Shown here: in pieces, positions 48,845 through 59,039 of the stretch | Layout: each line of letters begins with the position of its first letter | Position numbering within the stretch: the first letter of the stretch is position 1 | DNA from: Hymenolepis diminuta | Lineage: Eukaryota > Platyhelminthes > Cestoda > Cyclophyllidea > Hymenolepididae | Length of the DNA stretch: 64,000 nucleotides | Assembly: GCA_900708905.1 (NCBI GenBank) | Contig: CAADRB010000019.1 | Span: 213,221 to 277,220, forward strand | Direction: 5' to 3' | Translations under genes and position numbers: made by a program | Notes under the pieces: generated by a model | What the model was told of the DNA's origin: nothing | The model's input: only the letters and a program-made list of their open reading frames with translations | Databases searched by the model: none

Positions 48845-48925
48845 TCCTTAAGGTAGGTGTGCACGTCTGCTAAGTCAGAGGTTACTATATCAATGAACAT
48901 GTTGAAGTGAGGTGATAGAAAGATA
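48845..48925 (+). repeat. tRNA-derived SINE head, copy 5
   Basis: GTGCACGTCTGCTAAGTCAG, AGGTTACTATATCAATGAAC and ATG align with the minus strand of the 3.3 kb copy (GCATGTTTGCTAAGCCAG, AAGTTATGAGATCGATGCTC). It includes the anticodon-arm- and B-box-like parts. Confidence 0.5.
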
Positions 48926-49369
48926 TCCATGATATTATACATTTTGACTGAGTTGTCATCCGTTCAACTTTTTACGATTTCCACTGCATAACAAGATGGA
49001 GATAAGATAGAGATCTCTGGTTACAGATCTTTACTGAACGCGGAGAAAGTCTAGAGGATTGAGAGATGCGGTAGTATGGGGTTTGGATCTACAGGGGGAG
49101 TTTAGATTTTGGAAGATAAATAAATTGAGTCAGACGACGACAAAAATTCGACCAGTTACGGCACACTGACTCAGCAAGTACATAACATCGATTTTTCCCT
49201 ATTTGATGCGATTTGATCAAGATGAGGTCACTTGACTGCTGGCCATAAGTGATGTATCGAGTCTCAGATGACGAATTGTATCGTAAGGTCGGGCTGACTC
49301 ATAGTCGGAAAGTATTTAGGAAATATAGGAGAGAAATTTCATAAAGTATATATGGAGAAAGTTGCAGCG

Positions 49370-49535
49370 AACATGGTCAGTACACCCATCGACGCACGTC
49401 CAATGATATAGGTGGTCGTATGATATGATTGGTTAATTCGAGCCATCGATAAGGAGTTCCTCATAAGAGCAACTACAGGATACCTTTACTCTACCCAAGT
49501 TAAGCATCAGTAAAACTTCTTCTAATTGGCCCGAA
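49370..49535 (+). repeat. SINE body, copy 6
   Basis: GAGTTCCTCATAAGAGCAAC, then AGGATACCTTTACTCTACCC and AAGTTAAGC, align with GAGTTTCTCAAAAGAGCGGT, AGGATACCTTACATCTACTC and AAGTCAAGT at 51.72-51.78 kb. The head 500 bp upstream (48.85 kb) may be the same insertion interrupted by other DNA. Confidence 0.55.
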
Positions 49536-49544
49536 AATTTTTAC

Positions 49545-50995
49545 AGTAGGTCCGAGATCTAACATGGAGATGATCATTCCGTGTCTCTCTTCTAGAAGGA
49601 TCAGTAAAAATAGGCATTAAAATCTGGTTGGCTGATCTGATCTTTTGATGATTCTAATGCAATTAACCAAATAAGATAAGATTTTTAAAGTCAATAGGCC
49701 AGATATCCTAGTTTTCCTCACCTAAAGATGAGGCAGAATAAACAAATTCACAAAGCGAACTTTACGTATTGCCTTAAAATGTATGAACAGGCCAATAGTG
49801 TAAATATTAGGGAAAAAGGGCAGACATATATAATAATAAATGTTATTTTCTCAAAAGGAAATATTTAACAGAGTATTTTTCTCACATAAGTACAATATTT
49901 TCACCCTGAGAGAGGTATGAAGATGGTCGCCTAAAGGGGGTACAGTTTACTCAGTGTTGTACTAAAATTTGCGGATTAAATCGCAAATCAAATATTCGTC
50001 GAGTTTTGAACTTTGGTGATAATGCCTACATAATATAATATTATAACATGAGGCGGAGTTTGTTTACATCTGCTAGTAACATTTACAAGTTTACCAGAAG
50101 GTATTTCTATTTCAAATCAAGGTGAAAACAATTTGAATTTTTAAAAAATGTATGGATAAATTAAACCTCTTGGGAAGAATAGCGTATGAGGATGTCTTTT
50201 AAAAGGTCCATTTAGTGAGAAGTAGAATAAAAAACAATAGTAAAATGGAACGCCTGAGAGGCTATTGAGGAGTTTTTTTCAAAACAACCAATAGCTTTTT
50301 TGTATCTCTAATTTAACAGAAGAATAGCACAACCACATAGAGATGTTGGAAATCAAGGAAATAGAAACTGCCTTATTTTGACCTTTAATAACCATATCAT
50401 TCAATACTACGTATACGGCAAAATCATTGAGGTTCTTGCAGCATGAGGTGACATTTTATCAATTCATTTGTCTTTTGTCATTTGAAATGCTACCATATCT
50501 TCAGAAATGTTTTGGGATACTGGGTAAGATACTCAAATTCGTTCCATTAATTTATGCTTGTAACTTGGAAGATCTCGGCCCACTTTATTAGTTTTTTACT
50601 TAAATTTTAAGTTTTTGGTTTTCTGAACAAAGAAAAGAAATTCATGAAGAAGATTACTGTGAAATACAGGCACCCTCTTTTCTATGGGGCAAATGATGTC
50701 CGTTAATTCTAACTCCCGATTATTTCCTCCGTTACTTTTTCAATGACATATTTTGGGAATAAATATCAAATAGGGAGAGACTGTTGATATGATAAACTGA
50801 TAATGCCCACAAAAACTTCAACAGCCGTGTTTATTAATTAGTCTAAGGAAAATTGGATATCCTTATATAAGTATCTGAGTTTCTGTTTGAATGAATACTA
50901 GCTGAATCCAAATGCAGCGAAGAATAAAAAGACATGCAACGTATTGAATTTCCTCATCAGTTCCTTTTTACAATAAGCCACTCATTTCAAACAGC
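49545..50995. other. AT-rich intergenic DNA, nothing recognised
   Basis: The only repeat-like item is a short similarity to repeat B at about 50,680-50,700. Confidence 0.45.
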
Positions 50996-50999
50996 GGAT

Positions 51000-51250
51000 T
51001 ACTCAGTTAATAAGGACAGAAGTTTGCGGAAATGCCTATCATAAAAGTGTTGGAGATGTATATTTTGCATTAGTCACCGAAAATAAAATCTTATTAATTT
51101 CATAAAGTAGGAATTGTTAGCATTTGGTTCACATCTAGATAGGAGTTAGCGCTGCAGAAATGAGTTAAGAGGATTCTGAATAATTCAGAGTGTTTTGGAA
51201 GAATAGGTAATTTGATCTTATCTCAAGAAATTAACCATAAAAAAATCACC
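51000..51250 (+). repeat. Anonymous dispersed repeat D, copy 2
   Basis: It matches 38.44-38.69 kb; the shared core includes TTGATCTTATCTCAAGAA and GATTCTGAATAATTCAGAGT. Confidence 0.6.
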
Positions 51251-51607
51251 TTCTTTCTGTTGTATATGAAAAGCAATTTTCATCGACTTTTGCCATCTTA
51301 ATACTGTCAAATCGCCAAGGAGTCAATCTGTTATAATGAGAAGTCTGAAATGATTTAAAATACGAAAAAGTTGCATTTAGAGTCACAAAATTTTATGTAT
51401 GGAGAAGAAACATCTGTACAAAATCTGTACGAATTTCAATTTTTTATCCTATCATTAAAGGCAATATTGAAAGTCATTGACCTTTGCCCTCTATCCAAGA
51501 TAAGCGTTAGAAAACGCCTTTTATAATGGGCTTTGCGGTCATTATTGGTTATAAATAAGTTCCAGATTAATTTGACATCCTTAAATACACTATAGTAAGA
51601 GGTCAAA

Positions 51608-51810
51608 ATGCCCATCTGACAAGTCAGTGGTTAAAAGATCAATGCTCATCTGTACACAGCCGGTGATGCTAGTGGCCAACCATACTAGTTAAGTTTGGTC
51701 AGCAAGAGGGTCAGTAGAATTCGAGTTTCTCAAAAGAGCGGTTTCAGGATACCTTACATCTACTCAAGTCAAGTGTAGTCAACGCTTTCCGTAATGGACT
51801 TGGAATGTTT
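51608..51810 (+). repeat. tRNA-derived SINE, copy 7 (head plus body)
   Basis: This is the only copy with both parts joined. The head at 51,618-51,660 (ACAAGTCAGTGGTTAAAAGA, TCAATGCTCATCTG) matches the 3.3 and 56.2 kb copies. The body at 51,712-51,800 (GTAGAATTCGAGTTTCTCAA, AGGATACCTTACATCTACTC, GTCAACGCTTTCC) matches the 1.4 and 49.4 kb copies. Length is about 200 bp, usual for a SINE. No A-rich or simple-repeat tail was recognised. Confidence 0.6.
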
Positions 51811-51819
51811 CTCCTAGAA

Positions 51820-53130
51820 CCTGGGTATTAAGTTTTTATGAATTACAAACTTTAATTTAAAGCGTTTAACCTTGTTCATAGTTCTCCTTCACAACCCGCT
51901 CTAACTTTGAACATCTACGATGGATCGTTTTTCTTCATATTATTGCTCTAAAACGTGTTTTTCACAGAGTAGGCCAAGCACATGAGGGAGTGAAAAAATC
52001 GTGAAAATACATTTTTTATATGAACTCAACTATTCTAAATTTGAAAAAAAGAATGAGCTTTCTTTTTTTCACCTTTAAATAAAATGTCAATTTTGTGTAA
52101 AATATGACGAGTATTCTACGCACTTCGTCTTCGCTAGGTCTTTTTCAGTTGTTTGCATAAACGCTCAGTTCAGTCAACAGTTATTTGCTTCTCTAGGAGG
52201 AGCGGAACTCAAGCAATCTTCCTATTTGTATTTATAAATCTATTAAGTTGCAGTGCCAACTGCGTTGTCTCCAATATGCTGTAACCTTACACCCTATCCA
52301 TTTTAATAACTTTACTTATTACCTATTAAAAGGTAATAAGGTAACAAATTATGAAACATTTTTGATATATTTAAATTCAGAGGACTGTAAATCAGTTTAT
52401 TATGGGTTAGAGGAAGGAGATGGAGCAGAAATATAAATAATCTTACAAAGTAGTCTGTGGATTCAGATTGTGTTCTTTCTAATTATTGGGTATAGTCCAC
52501 TGCTTCGTGCTCTAATGCTCCCTGTTGCAGCAGTGAATTCCTGTTCGTGAAGTCCAGAGCTGACTGACCAATAGACCAAATTAGATAATAGATAGACCAC
52601 TTTAGATGAGCTTTGCTTTTAATCACTTATCGACTGACCATCGTTGTCTAACAAATTGCATTTTGACTTGGCATTCTTCGCTTCTCTGTCATTCTGCGAC
52701 TCAATTTTCTAATCAAAAACCTCCCCAGCTTGCCGAAATGTCACCTTTGTCCTTCCCAAATGTTAGTATTTAAGCAAACTTTTCCCTGTTTCGTGACAAA
52801 GATATTATTTTTATTAGTAACTCCTACGGTTTTTTATCCAAAGATAAGTTAGTTTATGATTCTTTTTACAGATACACCACCATTGCCCTTGAAATTAAGC
52901 AAACAGCTTTTCTCTTTCAGTTCCCATCAAAATTTTGAGTTTATTTCAGTAGTATACATTTTTCTTAAGCCGACAATCATGTGTATTTCAAATTCTTTAA
53001 AACGTGACAGTTAAGTACAGTTAAAGGAATAGGAAAATTTATCATGCAGAGAATTTTATTCACACTATTTTGTATTTGTTCAAGCACAGATCTTGAGTAA
53101 AAACCGCCTAATCGGTAAAAATCTATAGTT
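51820..53130. other. AT-rich intergenic DNA, nothing recognised
   Basis: No gene, repeat-family copy or transposon motif was seen. Confidence 0.45.
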
Positions 53131-53134
53131 ACCA

Positions 53135-53225
53135 AATTTTTGTCTCCAAACTCTTGTTGTTGTTTGTCTGCAAGGCTTTTAGGAGATTAAAGTTACAACT
53201 TCAAAACATCAGTTTGTCACGTAGT
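53135..53225 (+). repeat. Anonymous dispersed repeat F, copy 2
   Basis: TGTCTCCAAACTCTTGTTGT and TCTGCAAGGCTTTTAGGAG match 40.7 kb. CTTTTAGGAGATTAAAGTT also resembles CTTTCAGGAGATTGATTTA at 53.60 kb. Confidence 0.5.
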
Positions 53226-53549
53226 GAGGAAAGTCAAGAAAGGTTTTAACTTTATGTGTAAATTCTATTAATTTGTTTATTTAGATTGAAATTTCGAGTT
53301 AAAATTTTAATTTGGTTACTGTTAAATTCTTAATCCTTCTTTTCAAGTTGTTTTACTTGTTATATTAATGAGGAAATATATTTTGAGCTTTAGTGTGAAC
53401 CCTTTTTGCCCTTTTCACTGAGTTAAATTGAGAAAACAAGGGAATACCTGTCATTTATAATCTAATATTTACTTGACACAATTCGTTTTTTCCTCTGAGT
53501 TAGGAAACTTAATTTAACTTGTATGAAATTAAAATAACTTTTCACCTGA

Positions 53550-53660
53550 GTGATTATTGTTTCTACTCATTCTTGTTACCTTCTCAAAAACAGAGGCCTT
53601 TCAGGAGATTGATTTACATTTTAATTTGTTATAAGAAGGAAGTTACACACCACTTAGCAT
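53550..53660 (+). repeat. Anonymous dispersed repeat F, copy 3
   Basis: TTCTACTCATTCTTGTTACC, TTCTCAAAAACAGAGGCC and TTTCAGGAGATTGATT align with 54,207-54,265 (TTTTCATTCTTGTTGCC, CTCTCAGTAACTAAGACC, TTTCAGATGATTAGTT). Confidence 0.55.
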
Positions 53661-54199
53661 TTCACGGATTGAGAATTAGATTTCTCGTTTCATATTCCAA
53701 GAACTATTTTTATCGCTTTTAAAGCAGGATATTATTAACAATTCCGTTGCAGAACCTGTTGCCTTTGAGTTCATTGCGACCGTCTGACCAAGCACTTTTA
53801 CAGTGACCTTTCACTATCCTTGTATTCGAATGGCAAACCTCCGAAAACCATTGTTTGTCAATACTCTTGCTTGCTCTTGCCAATTTAAGTGTGTCGATCT
53901 TCATAAGGAGTCACTTTCAATTGTCCTATGTATCAATGAAACTTTGTGCATTCTATTTGAAGCGATAGTTCTTGAGCTGGTGAATGTGTCCATTTCGACC
54001 CATCTTTGCAGCAACGTAAATAGCACTTAAATGCATTTTAAGTTTTAATTTTAATATTTTCTCTTATTTTTTATAGGCAAGTGAAATTAAAGAATATCTG
54101 TTTTTTAAATCTGTTATTTTGGCAAAACGAGTGCTGAAGTTCAGCATTTTTTTCTCCATTTAGCTAAAATACGTTAGGTTAACTCAACCTTTTAAAACA

Positions 54200-54290
54200 G
54201 TGACTACTGTTTTCATTCTTGTTGCCCTCTCAGTAACTAAGACCTTTCAGATGATTAGTTCCAATTGCGGTTTGTTTAAAAGTAGAAAAT
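54200..54290 (+). repeat. Anonymous dispersed repeat F, copy 4
   Basis: It matches copy 3; the three copies at 53.1-54.3 kb lie in the same orientation about 400-650 bp apart. Confidence 0.55.
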
Positions 54291-54449
54291 TATATATTAG
54301 ATTTCCAATGGCTGTAAATTACTTTTTATTTTACAATCTTCTGATACAATTTCATGGCATCTAACTATTGGAAAATGAGCTTCACTCCTCATTTCTTCAT
54401 ATAACTTTAAGAGAGTGACGAGGTTTAAGATACCTTCTTCAAAAACAGT

Positions 54450-54495
54450 GTTTTATAGAGATGCTCGAAAAGTAACCCCCTACTTTAAAAATGAG
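54450..54495 (+). repeat. Mariner-like terminal sequence, third copy
   Basis: AGATGCTCGAAAAGTAACCC followed by CCTAC resembles the ends at 33.35 and 42.83 kb. No partner end was located nearby. Confidence 0.3.
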
Positions 54496-55195
54496 TTTGT
54501 TTAGTTGTTATTATTATTAATCAATTTATTTCAAAAATAAAAATGAGAAGTACATATATAACATAAAATTTTAATTGAAGTTCGATTTATGTGTAAAAAT
54601 CTGCTTACATTTTAGGATTCTCAAGACCTCATTTTCGGACTTGTGTCCTTGAGTCTAGAATGACAGTTATTGACGACATTACTTACATGTTTTATTTTAC
54701 CCTGAAAATGGGTTGATCTTTGTTGAAACTCGTACCGAAGCTCTGATTAATTTGCGCATGTGGAAATGAAATATAACCTATTATTTCATTTCCTATTTTC
54801 TCTCTTGGCTGACACTAAATTAAAATCAAAGGAAGAGCACTTACGAGAATAGAAGTTTTAATTAGCCAAATTTATTTTGTTGAGGTTATCCGTGTGCTAG
54901 AGCCAACCAGTAAAGCTTGTGGAATTTTATTCACGCTATCAAAACTCGTGGATAATTGGTTCCTTTTCACACATCTGGCCGTTTTCCCATTTTTCACAGG
55001 CCAATATTTGCATCCTCAGTTTAGGGACTGTTTTTTATCATTCCTATTTGAATTCCTACTAATTTCTCTTCTATTTTTCATCATTTTTAGTGATTGTCCA
55101 ATTTGCCTCAAATTTTAAGCTTTTGATTTTGTAAAAGTCTGCTACAGTTTTGGAGTTTCTAGGAGGATTCTTTATTTCAATAAAGGATTTATATT

Positions 55196-55831
55196 ATGAA
55201 TATACATAGTCACATTCTCAGCATTGAAATATTTCATAGTCGTATTTACCTTTCTGCCTCTTCTCTTTTCTCAATAAGTTACTTTGCCCCTTTGATGATC
55301 AACAAGCCGATATCCGAATCAGGAAGAAAAAGCACCAAGTTCTCGTTGTTACAGCATCGGTCTGCTTTCCCCCTCCTATTAGTATTTCCATTAGAGATTT
55401 CTCATCAAGTTTTGGATGAGCAGACGTCTAGAATTCTAGAGGAACAGCTTTCAGTTTTCTTATTATGCCCCCTTCTCCTTTTCGTAGGATCTGCCGTTTT
55501 CCTTTCCCTTGGTCCGGGGCGTTCTCTTCGGATGCCTGAACCAAAACACTGCATTCATCTTTGGTTTCAAAGGAAGATCTCTGTTATCTCTCTTCCAATA
55601 GCATTCACTTCCGATGTTGGTTTTGATTCATCGATTTTTGCAGGAGCTAGTTCAGGATGCTGCTTCCATTTCTTACCGTTATTTCTGTTCCTTTTCCGTA
55701 ACACGTTCGTGGGGATACTTCTGCAGACTTCCATTCCGCTTCAGTTTCATTTTGTTACTATTTCTTCTTTGTTTATCTTCAATCTTTTTCCTCAAATTTT
55801 TATCACATATATTATTTTTGTTTTCTTATAA
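55196..55831 (+). other. 211-codon ORF in a G+C-richer block; coding status doubtful
   Basis: This is the longest ORF of the window. The predicted product is rich in Phe, Leu, Ser and Ile throughout, without a clear pattern of membrane spans or any known domain. The minus strand of the same block reads as long hydrophilic, Lys/Glu/Arg-rich frames broken by stops. That is the usual signature of a decayed coding tract on the minus strand, or a purine-rich repeat, casting an open frame on the other strand. No start context, intron or homologue was recognised. It is flagged because it stands out in length and composition. Confidence 0.2.
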
Positions 55832-55899
55832 GATAGAGAAATTTACTATGTGGGTTTCATATTGCTTGCGCTAGAATTTTCAAACCAGTCTATAGAAAT

Positions 55900-56130
55900 T
55901 GTTGCTTTGATTCTCATTTTGGGCAGAACGATTATACTATGAAACCTATTTACTGTTATTGTGAGACATTATAACCACAAGATCTCTTATCTATAATCTC
56001 TAGTACAGCACAAAATACATTCCTAACACATTGGGGAAAGTCTAAAAAATACCTGAACTGGGCTGAGGAAAGATACGCAGAAATTACCCTTTCGAGAAAC
56101 TCACATTCTAACACCTCTATTGTTGATCAC
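55900..56130. other. Intergenic DNA, nothing recognised
   Basis: No gene or repeat was seen. Confidence 0.4.
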
Positions 56131-56139
56131 AATTAACCA

Positions 56140-56235
56140 GTGCAGTTGATTATCCGTATCGCTGAATGAGCACTGATGATCATTGATTTCGTCACCACTG
56201 ACTTGGCCGGCGCCACCGATACACAAGAAATATTC
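56140..56235 (-). repeat. tRNA-derived SINE head, copy 8
   Basis: The minus strand reads CAAGTCAGTGGTGACGAAAT then CAATGATCATCAGTGCTCA. This matches the head of the 51.6 kb copy (CAAGTCAGTGGTTAAAAGAT, CAATGCTCATCTG). Confidence 0.5.
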
Positions 56236-56239
56236 TCGT

Positions 56240-56955
56240 CAACATTACACCAACAGTGCATTTTATCTGCAGTTTGGAATAATTTTACCAAGGAGAAAAC
56301 AGTACGTTATCAGGTGAGCTAAAACTAATGCATTGTTATGTAATCGAGAAACTGGGCTTCTCCATGATAACGAAGCAGACTGCAAAATTATTCACTCGGA
56401 AAATCCTAATTCTTTAACAAGATCGAAATAATAATTAAATTAAGATTAAGCTCATTTGTTTCCTCATTGCATATTTATCAATGAGACCTCTATGCCAGTA
56501 TTTAGAGCAAAAAGTTAATATTCATTGAGTAATTTTTGCTTTTAACTGATCAGTATACTTTTATTGTTTGAATTATACTTATAAAAGATGTATTTACAAA
56601 AGTAGTTGGAGGTAAAGAAGGAACACAGCGGATAATGCTATATTATTACTCCAAGCCCATTGGGAGATCATGTTCTTGTTTTTTTCTACTTGTTAATGGG
56701 AAGTTTTCTTTTTTCGTCCAATGACTTCAGAGAGAAGAAAAAAGTTGTTCATCGCACAATTAATGAATATTAAATAAAAAGACGTTTTGTATGATATTGG
56801 CAGCTACCATAGTATACCACCAGCTACCCACTCGAACTTGTATCGGCAATATCAAGTTGCTTTATCTCTAAGACATTAATTTTATTAAAACTGTTTGTAG
56901 AAATAAAGGTCTCTACAAATAATAATGTGATCATCCAAACATTGAATTGATTGCA
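56240..56955. other. AT-rich intergenic DNA, nothing recognised
   Basis: No gene or repeat was seen up to the integrase remnant. Confidence 0.4.
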
Positions 56956-56964
56956 GTTGTATCC

Positions 56965-57505
56965 GTACGTGGGGAGCGGACAGCAGAAGAAATTCTCGCC
57001 GCGCTCCTTTAAATGTATAGAATCATGTCGCATCTAGCATTAAATGACCACAGTCCTTTAAAAATTCTGATAGAACGAAAACCCAAGACAATCCATAATC
57101 CTGTACTTCCAAAGGACTCAACTTTCCCTAATTTATCTTCATACGTCAAAAAGAGTCTAGAAATCGGCGCACCAGTTTACGTGCGTGATCAATGGCCGAA
57201 TGGTACTTGGGTACAAGGTATCATCAGAGCTCGGCGATGGTCATTCTTCGGTGCGTCATCAGAAACATTTTCATTCTCAATACGCAGCGAAATCATCGAA
57301 ACTGGAAACGGGTCTTCCGGATATCATCTTGAATGTTTATGGCCTCCCACAGCTTGGAAATAATGAAATTCCGGAAATCAAACCCAGCAATCAACAAAAT
57401 CTTCGTTAGGAACCCCCCCCCCCTAAAAGATTGCTGGTGGATCCAAAATTCAAAAGTCATCATGGAAAACTTTCTCCAGGAGGTGTTATTTTTCATCTTG
57501 AATTG
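56965..57505 (+). pseudogene. Gypsy (K02A2.6-like) integrase C-terminal remnant
   Basis: TAEEILAALL (about 56,980), a stop, then MYRIMSHLALND, SPLKILIERKPKTIHN, GAPVYVRDQWPNGTWVQG and IIRAR (57,013-57,232) follow the family blocks EEIL-x-FL, YR-TPNPAL-x-x-SPAE-LFGRK-RT and G-D-x-V-x-V-R-D-x-R-P...W-x-x-G. A +1 frameshift near 57,230 leads to VRHQ (the WVRH-NQLR block), SSKLETGLPDIIL and, after one stop, PPPPKRLLVDP then HGKLSPGGVIF (57,410-57,493). The final GGV is typical: in these elements the C-terminus overlaps the polypurine tract at the 3' LTR. Gag, protease and reverse transcriptase are absent upstream. Confidence 0.75.
57413..57423 (+). repeat. C11 homopolymer within the integrase remnant
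   Basis: Eleven consecutive C bases encode the Pro run before KRLLVDP. The reading frame is kept across it as read. Such a run is prone to length error in sequencing and to slippage. Confidence 0.9.
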
Positions 57506-57930
57506 CTATCAATCTGAAGAATAGTTAGGAGTCGGCATAGCACTAATTAAAAAAGAATTTGAATAGTTTTCGTTTAGGTATGATAGTATTATTGACTCCC
57601 CTTTTCCCTATGTTTGTCTTATTAGTGATATATATGGGAGAGCCGCCATGATGAACTCAAATGGTCTATCCCCAGCCAGCCAATCAAAATAGCTGCATTA
57701 TTTAACTACCCAATCACATTCTACTATTTTATGAGTACACATTCCCAGCAAGGAAGAAGAGCCTATCAACATCCAGGATTCCGCAAATACTACAATGTAG
57801 CCAAAATAAGCGGTCATCTTACCAAAGTGGCCTCTACACTACAGACTCAGCAGTATGGGTTCGTGTCGAGAATATCCTATTTCTAACTTCTCCCTGACTT
57901 CTTTGCACTCATGTTGATACGCGTACTGGT
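57484..57930 (+). repeat. LTR-like repeat, copy 2 (putative 3' LTR of the integrase remnant)
   Basis: It starts at GGAGGTGTTATTTTT, immediately after the integrase end, where a polypurine tract and LTR start are expected. The middle (TTATTTAACTACCCAATCAC, TTTTATGAGTACACA, AGGAAGAAGAG, AGCCAAAATAA) aligns with 47,850-47,965. Possible TATA element: TATATATGGG at 57,630. The 3' boundary is uncertain. Confidence 0.5.
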
Positions 57931-58197
57931 AAGTACTTCCTTCCTTACTAACTTACTTCCAATTCTGCAGTTTCAGTCTGCTTGGTGACATGCATTTTCC
58001 TATATTTGAGTTGGAGAAGGGATCGATATACCCGAGGTAATATGTAAAATGGTGTCAGCAAGCTAATTTTTGCTGTTTAACGAATTTAATTTATTAATTT
58101 TAAAAAAAGCATCGGCCTGAATATTGTGCATACTGTATTCACTTATACTTGTGCGAATAATGCATATTTTACACACCTGAAATTAAATCGTCTATAG

Positions 58198-58380
58198 GAC
58201 GAGGAAGGAGAAAGCCCCGAAAATGATAATGAGGGCACAAAAGTTGAATACATATGCGATGATGACAATACAGTGTTAAAGCAAATTAGGGGAAGGCGTG
58301 GTAGCGAGACTGATCTGGAATCACCCTTTTCAACCCCTCCTGTTAAGACGCAGCCAAATAGCACTAACTTCCTCCATTAA
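58198..58380 (+). CDS. Candidate terminal exon of an unidentified host gene
   Basis: A 61-codon open frame follows a good splice acceptor (CGTCTATAG ending at 58,197, with an in-frame TAG just before it) and ends TAA at 58,380. It reads DEEGESPENDNEGTK at the start, IRGRRGSETDLESPF in the middle, and ends TPPVKTQPNSTNFLH. The mixed acidic, basic, Ser and Pro composition, normal codon variety and raised G+C look like a real disordered C-terminal tail rather than a chance AT-rich frame. The SPENDNE and GSETDLESPF parts resemble casein-kinase-type phosphorylation contexts. No family was recognised and no phase-compatible upstream exon was found: the exon-like 57,971-58,036 does not join in phase. 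It may be an intact last exon with distant upstream exons, or a pseudogene piece. Confidence 0.35.
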   Translation, partial: DEEGESPENDNEGTKVEYICDDDNTVLKQIRGRRGSETDLESPFSTPPVKTQPNSTNFLH

Positions 58381-58384
58381 CTCT

Positions 58385-58800
58385 TGTATTGTGAAGAGAG
58401 TTTTGTTTATCCTCAAAATAGTAACTAGGCCCAACGTAGTAAGATGCAATCGAGAAAGAATCTAAAATTTAGATCTATGACTAATCATGATACAGGATTC
58501 ATTTACTCCCAATATGTAAACATACTGTAAACCAAAAGGCACGTCAAAGTAAGCCAAGTAAAGTGGCGCCCATTGAATTAAAATGGGACTGACACATTTC
58601 CCACGAAAAGTAGTGTACGAGAATTGCAGAAGATAAGGATTGATGACTTAAGGTGAGGAAAGAGAATAGCAAGATACAAATGTATTCATTTATTTATGTC
58701 GCTCAAATCGATTTAGGTATTATTACTTTTATTTCTACCCACAGTAATCCGAAATAAATTTGCGATTTTTAATTGCGGAGAGCAAATGAAATCGGTTAAC
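58385..58800. other. Intergenic DNA, nothing recognised
   Basis: No clear polyadenylation signal was seen close after the candidate exon. Confidence 0.4.
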
Positions 58801-58807
58801 CGAAAGT

Positions 58808-59030
58808 CCATCAAACAATAGAGGGGAGGAGATCAAAAATATGCAGTGAAGAGCGTCAAAGAGTATTGAAGGTGCTAAGGTATCAAAGAGACTTACCTCG
58901 TTTGATTTTCGGATCACGGTCACACAATATTTATTTCATATTTCAAATTTCATGGTTCGAGCCTTGGATTGCAGCAAATGATTATCTACGATATTTAGAT
59001 CCTATTGGCCGGTATTATTTAATCGGGAAG
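58808..59030 (+). repeat. Anonymous dispersed repeat A, copy 3 (longest)
   Basis: It matches 46.40-46.56 kb (minus) and 31.54-31.70 kb (plus); the shared blocks are given under copy 2. The 76-codon ORF across it (58,866-59,096) is not conserved among the copies. Confidence 0.65.
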
Positions 59031-59039
59031 GGTTGGTTT

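Noticed and set aside
53719..54030. Overlapping ORFs on opposite strands (61 and 75 codons)
   Set aside because: No domain on either strand; located between two copies of repeat F.
57971..58036. Exon-like 66-bp segment between CTGCAG and GAG|GTAATA, one frame of which looks like a membrane span followed by RRDRYTR
   Set aside because: It cannot be joined in phase to the frame at 58,198, and the preceding candidate donor segment has no open frame leading to it. It also borders LTR-like DNA.
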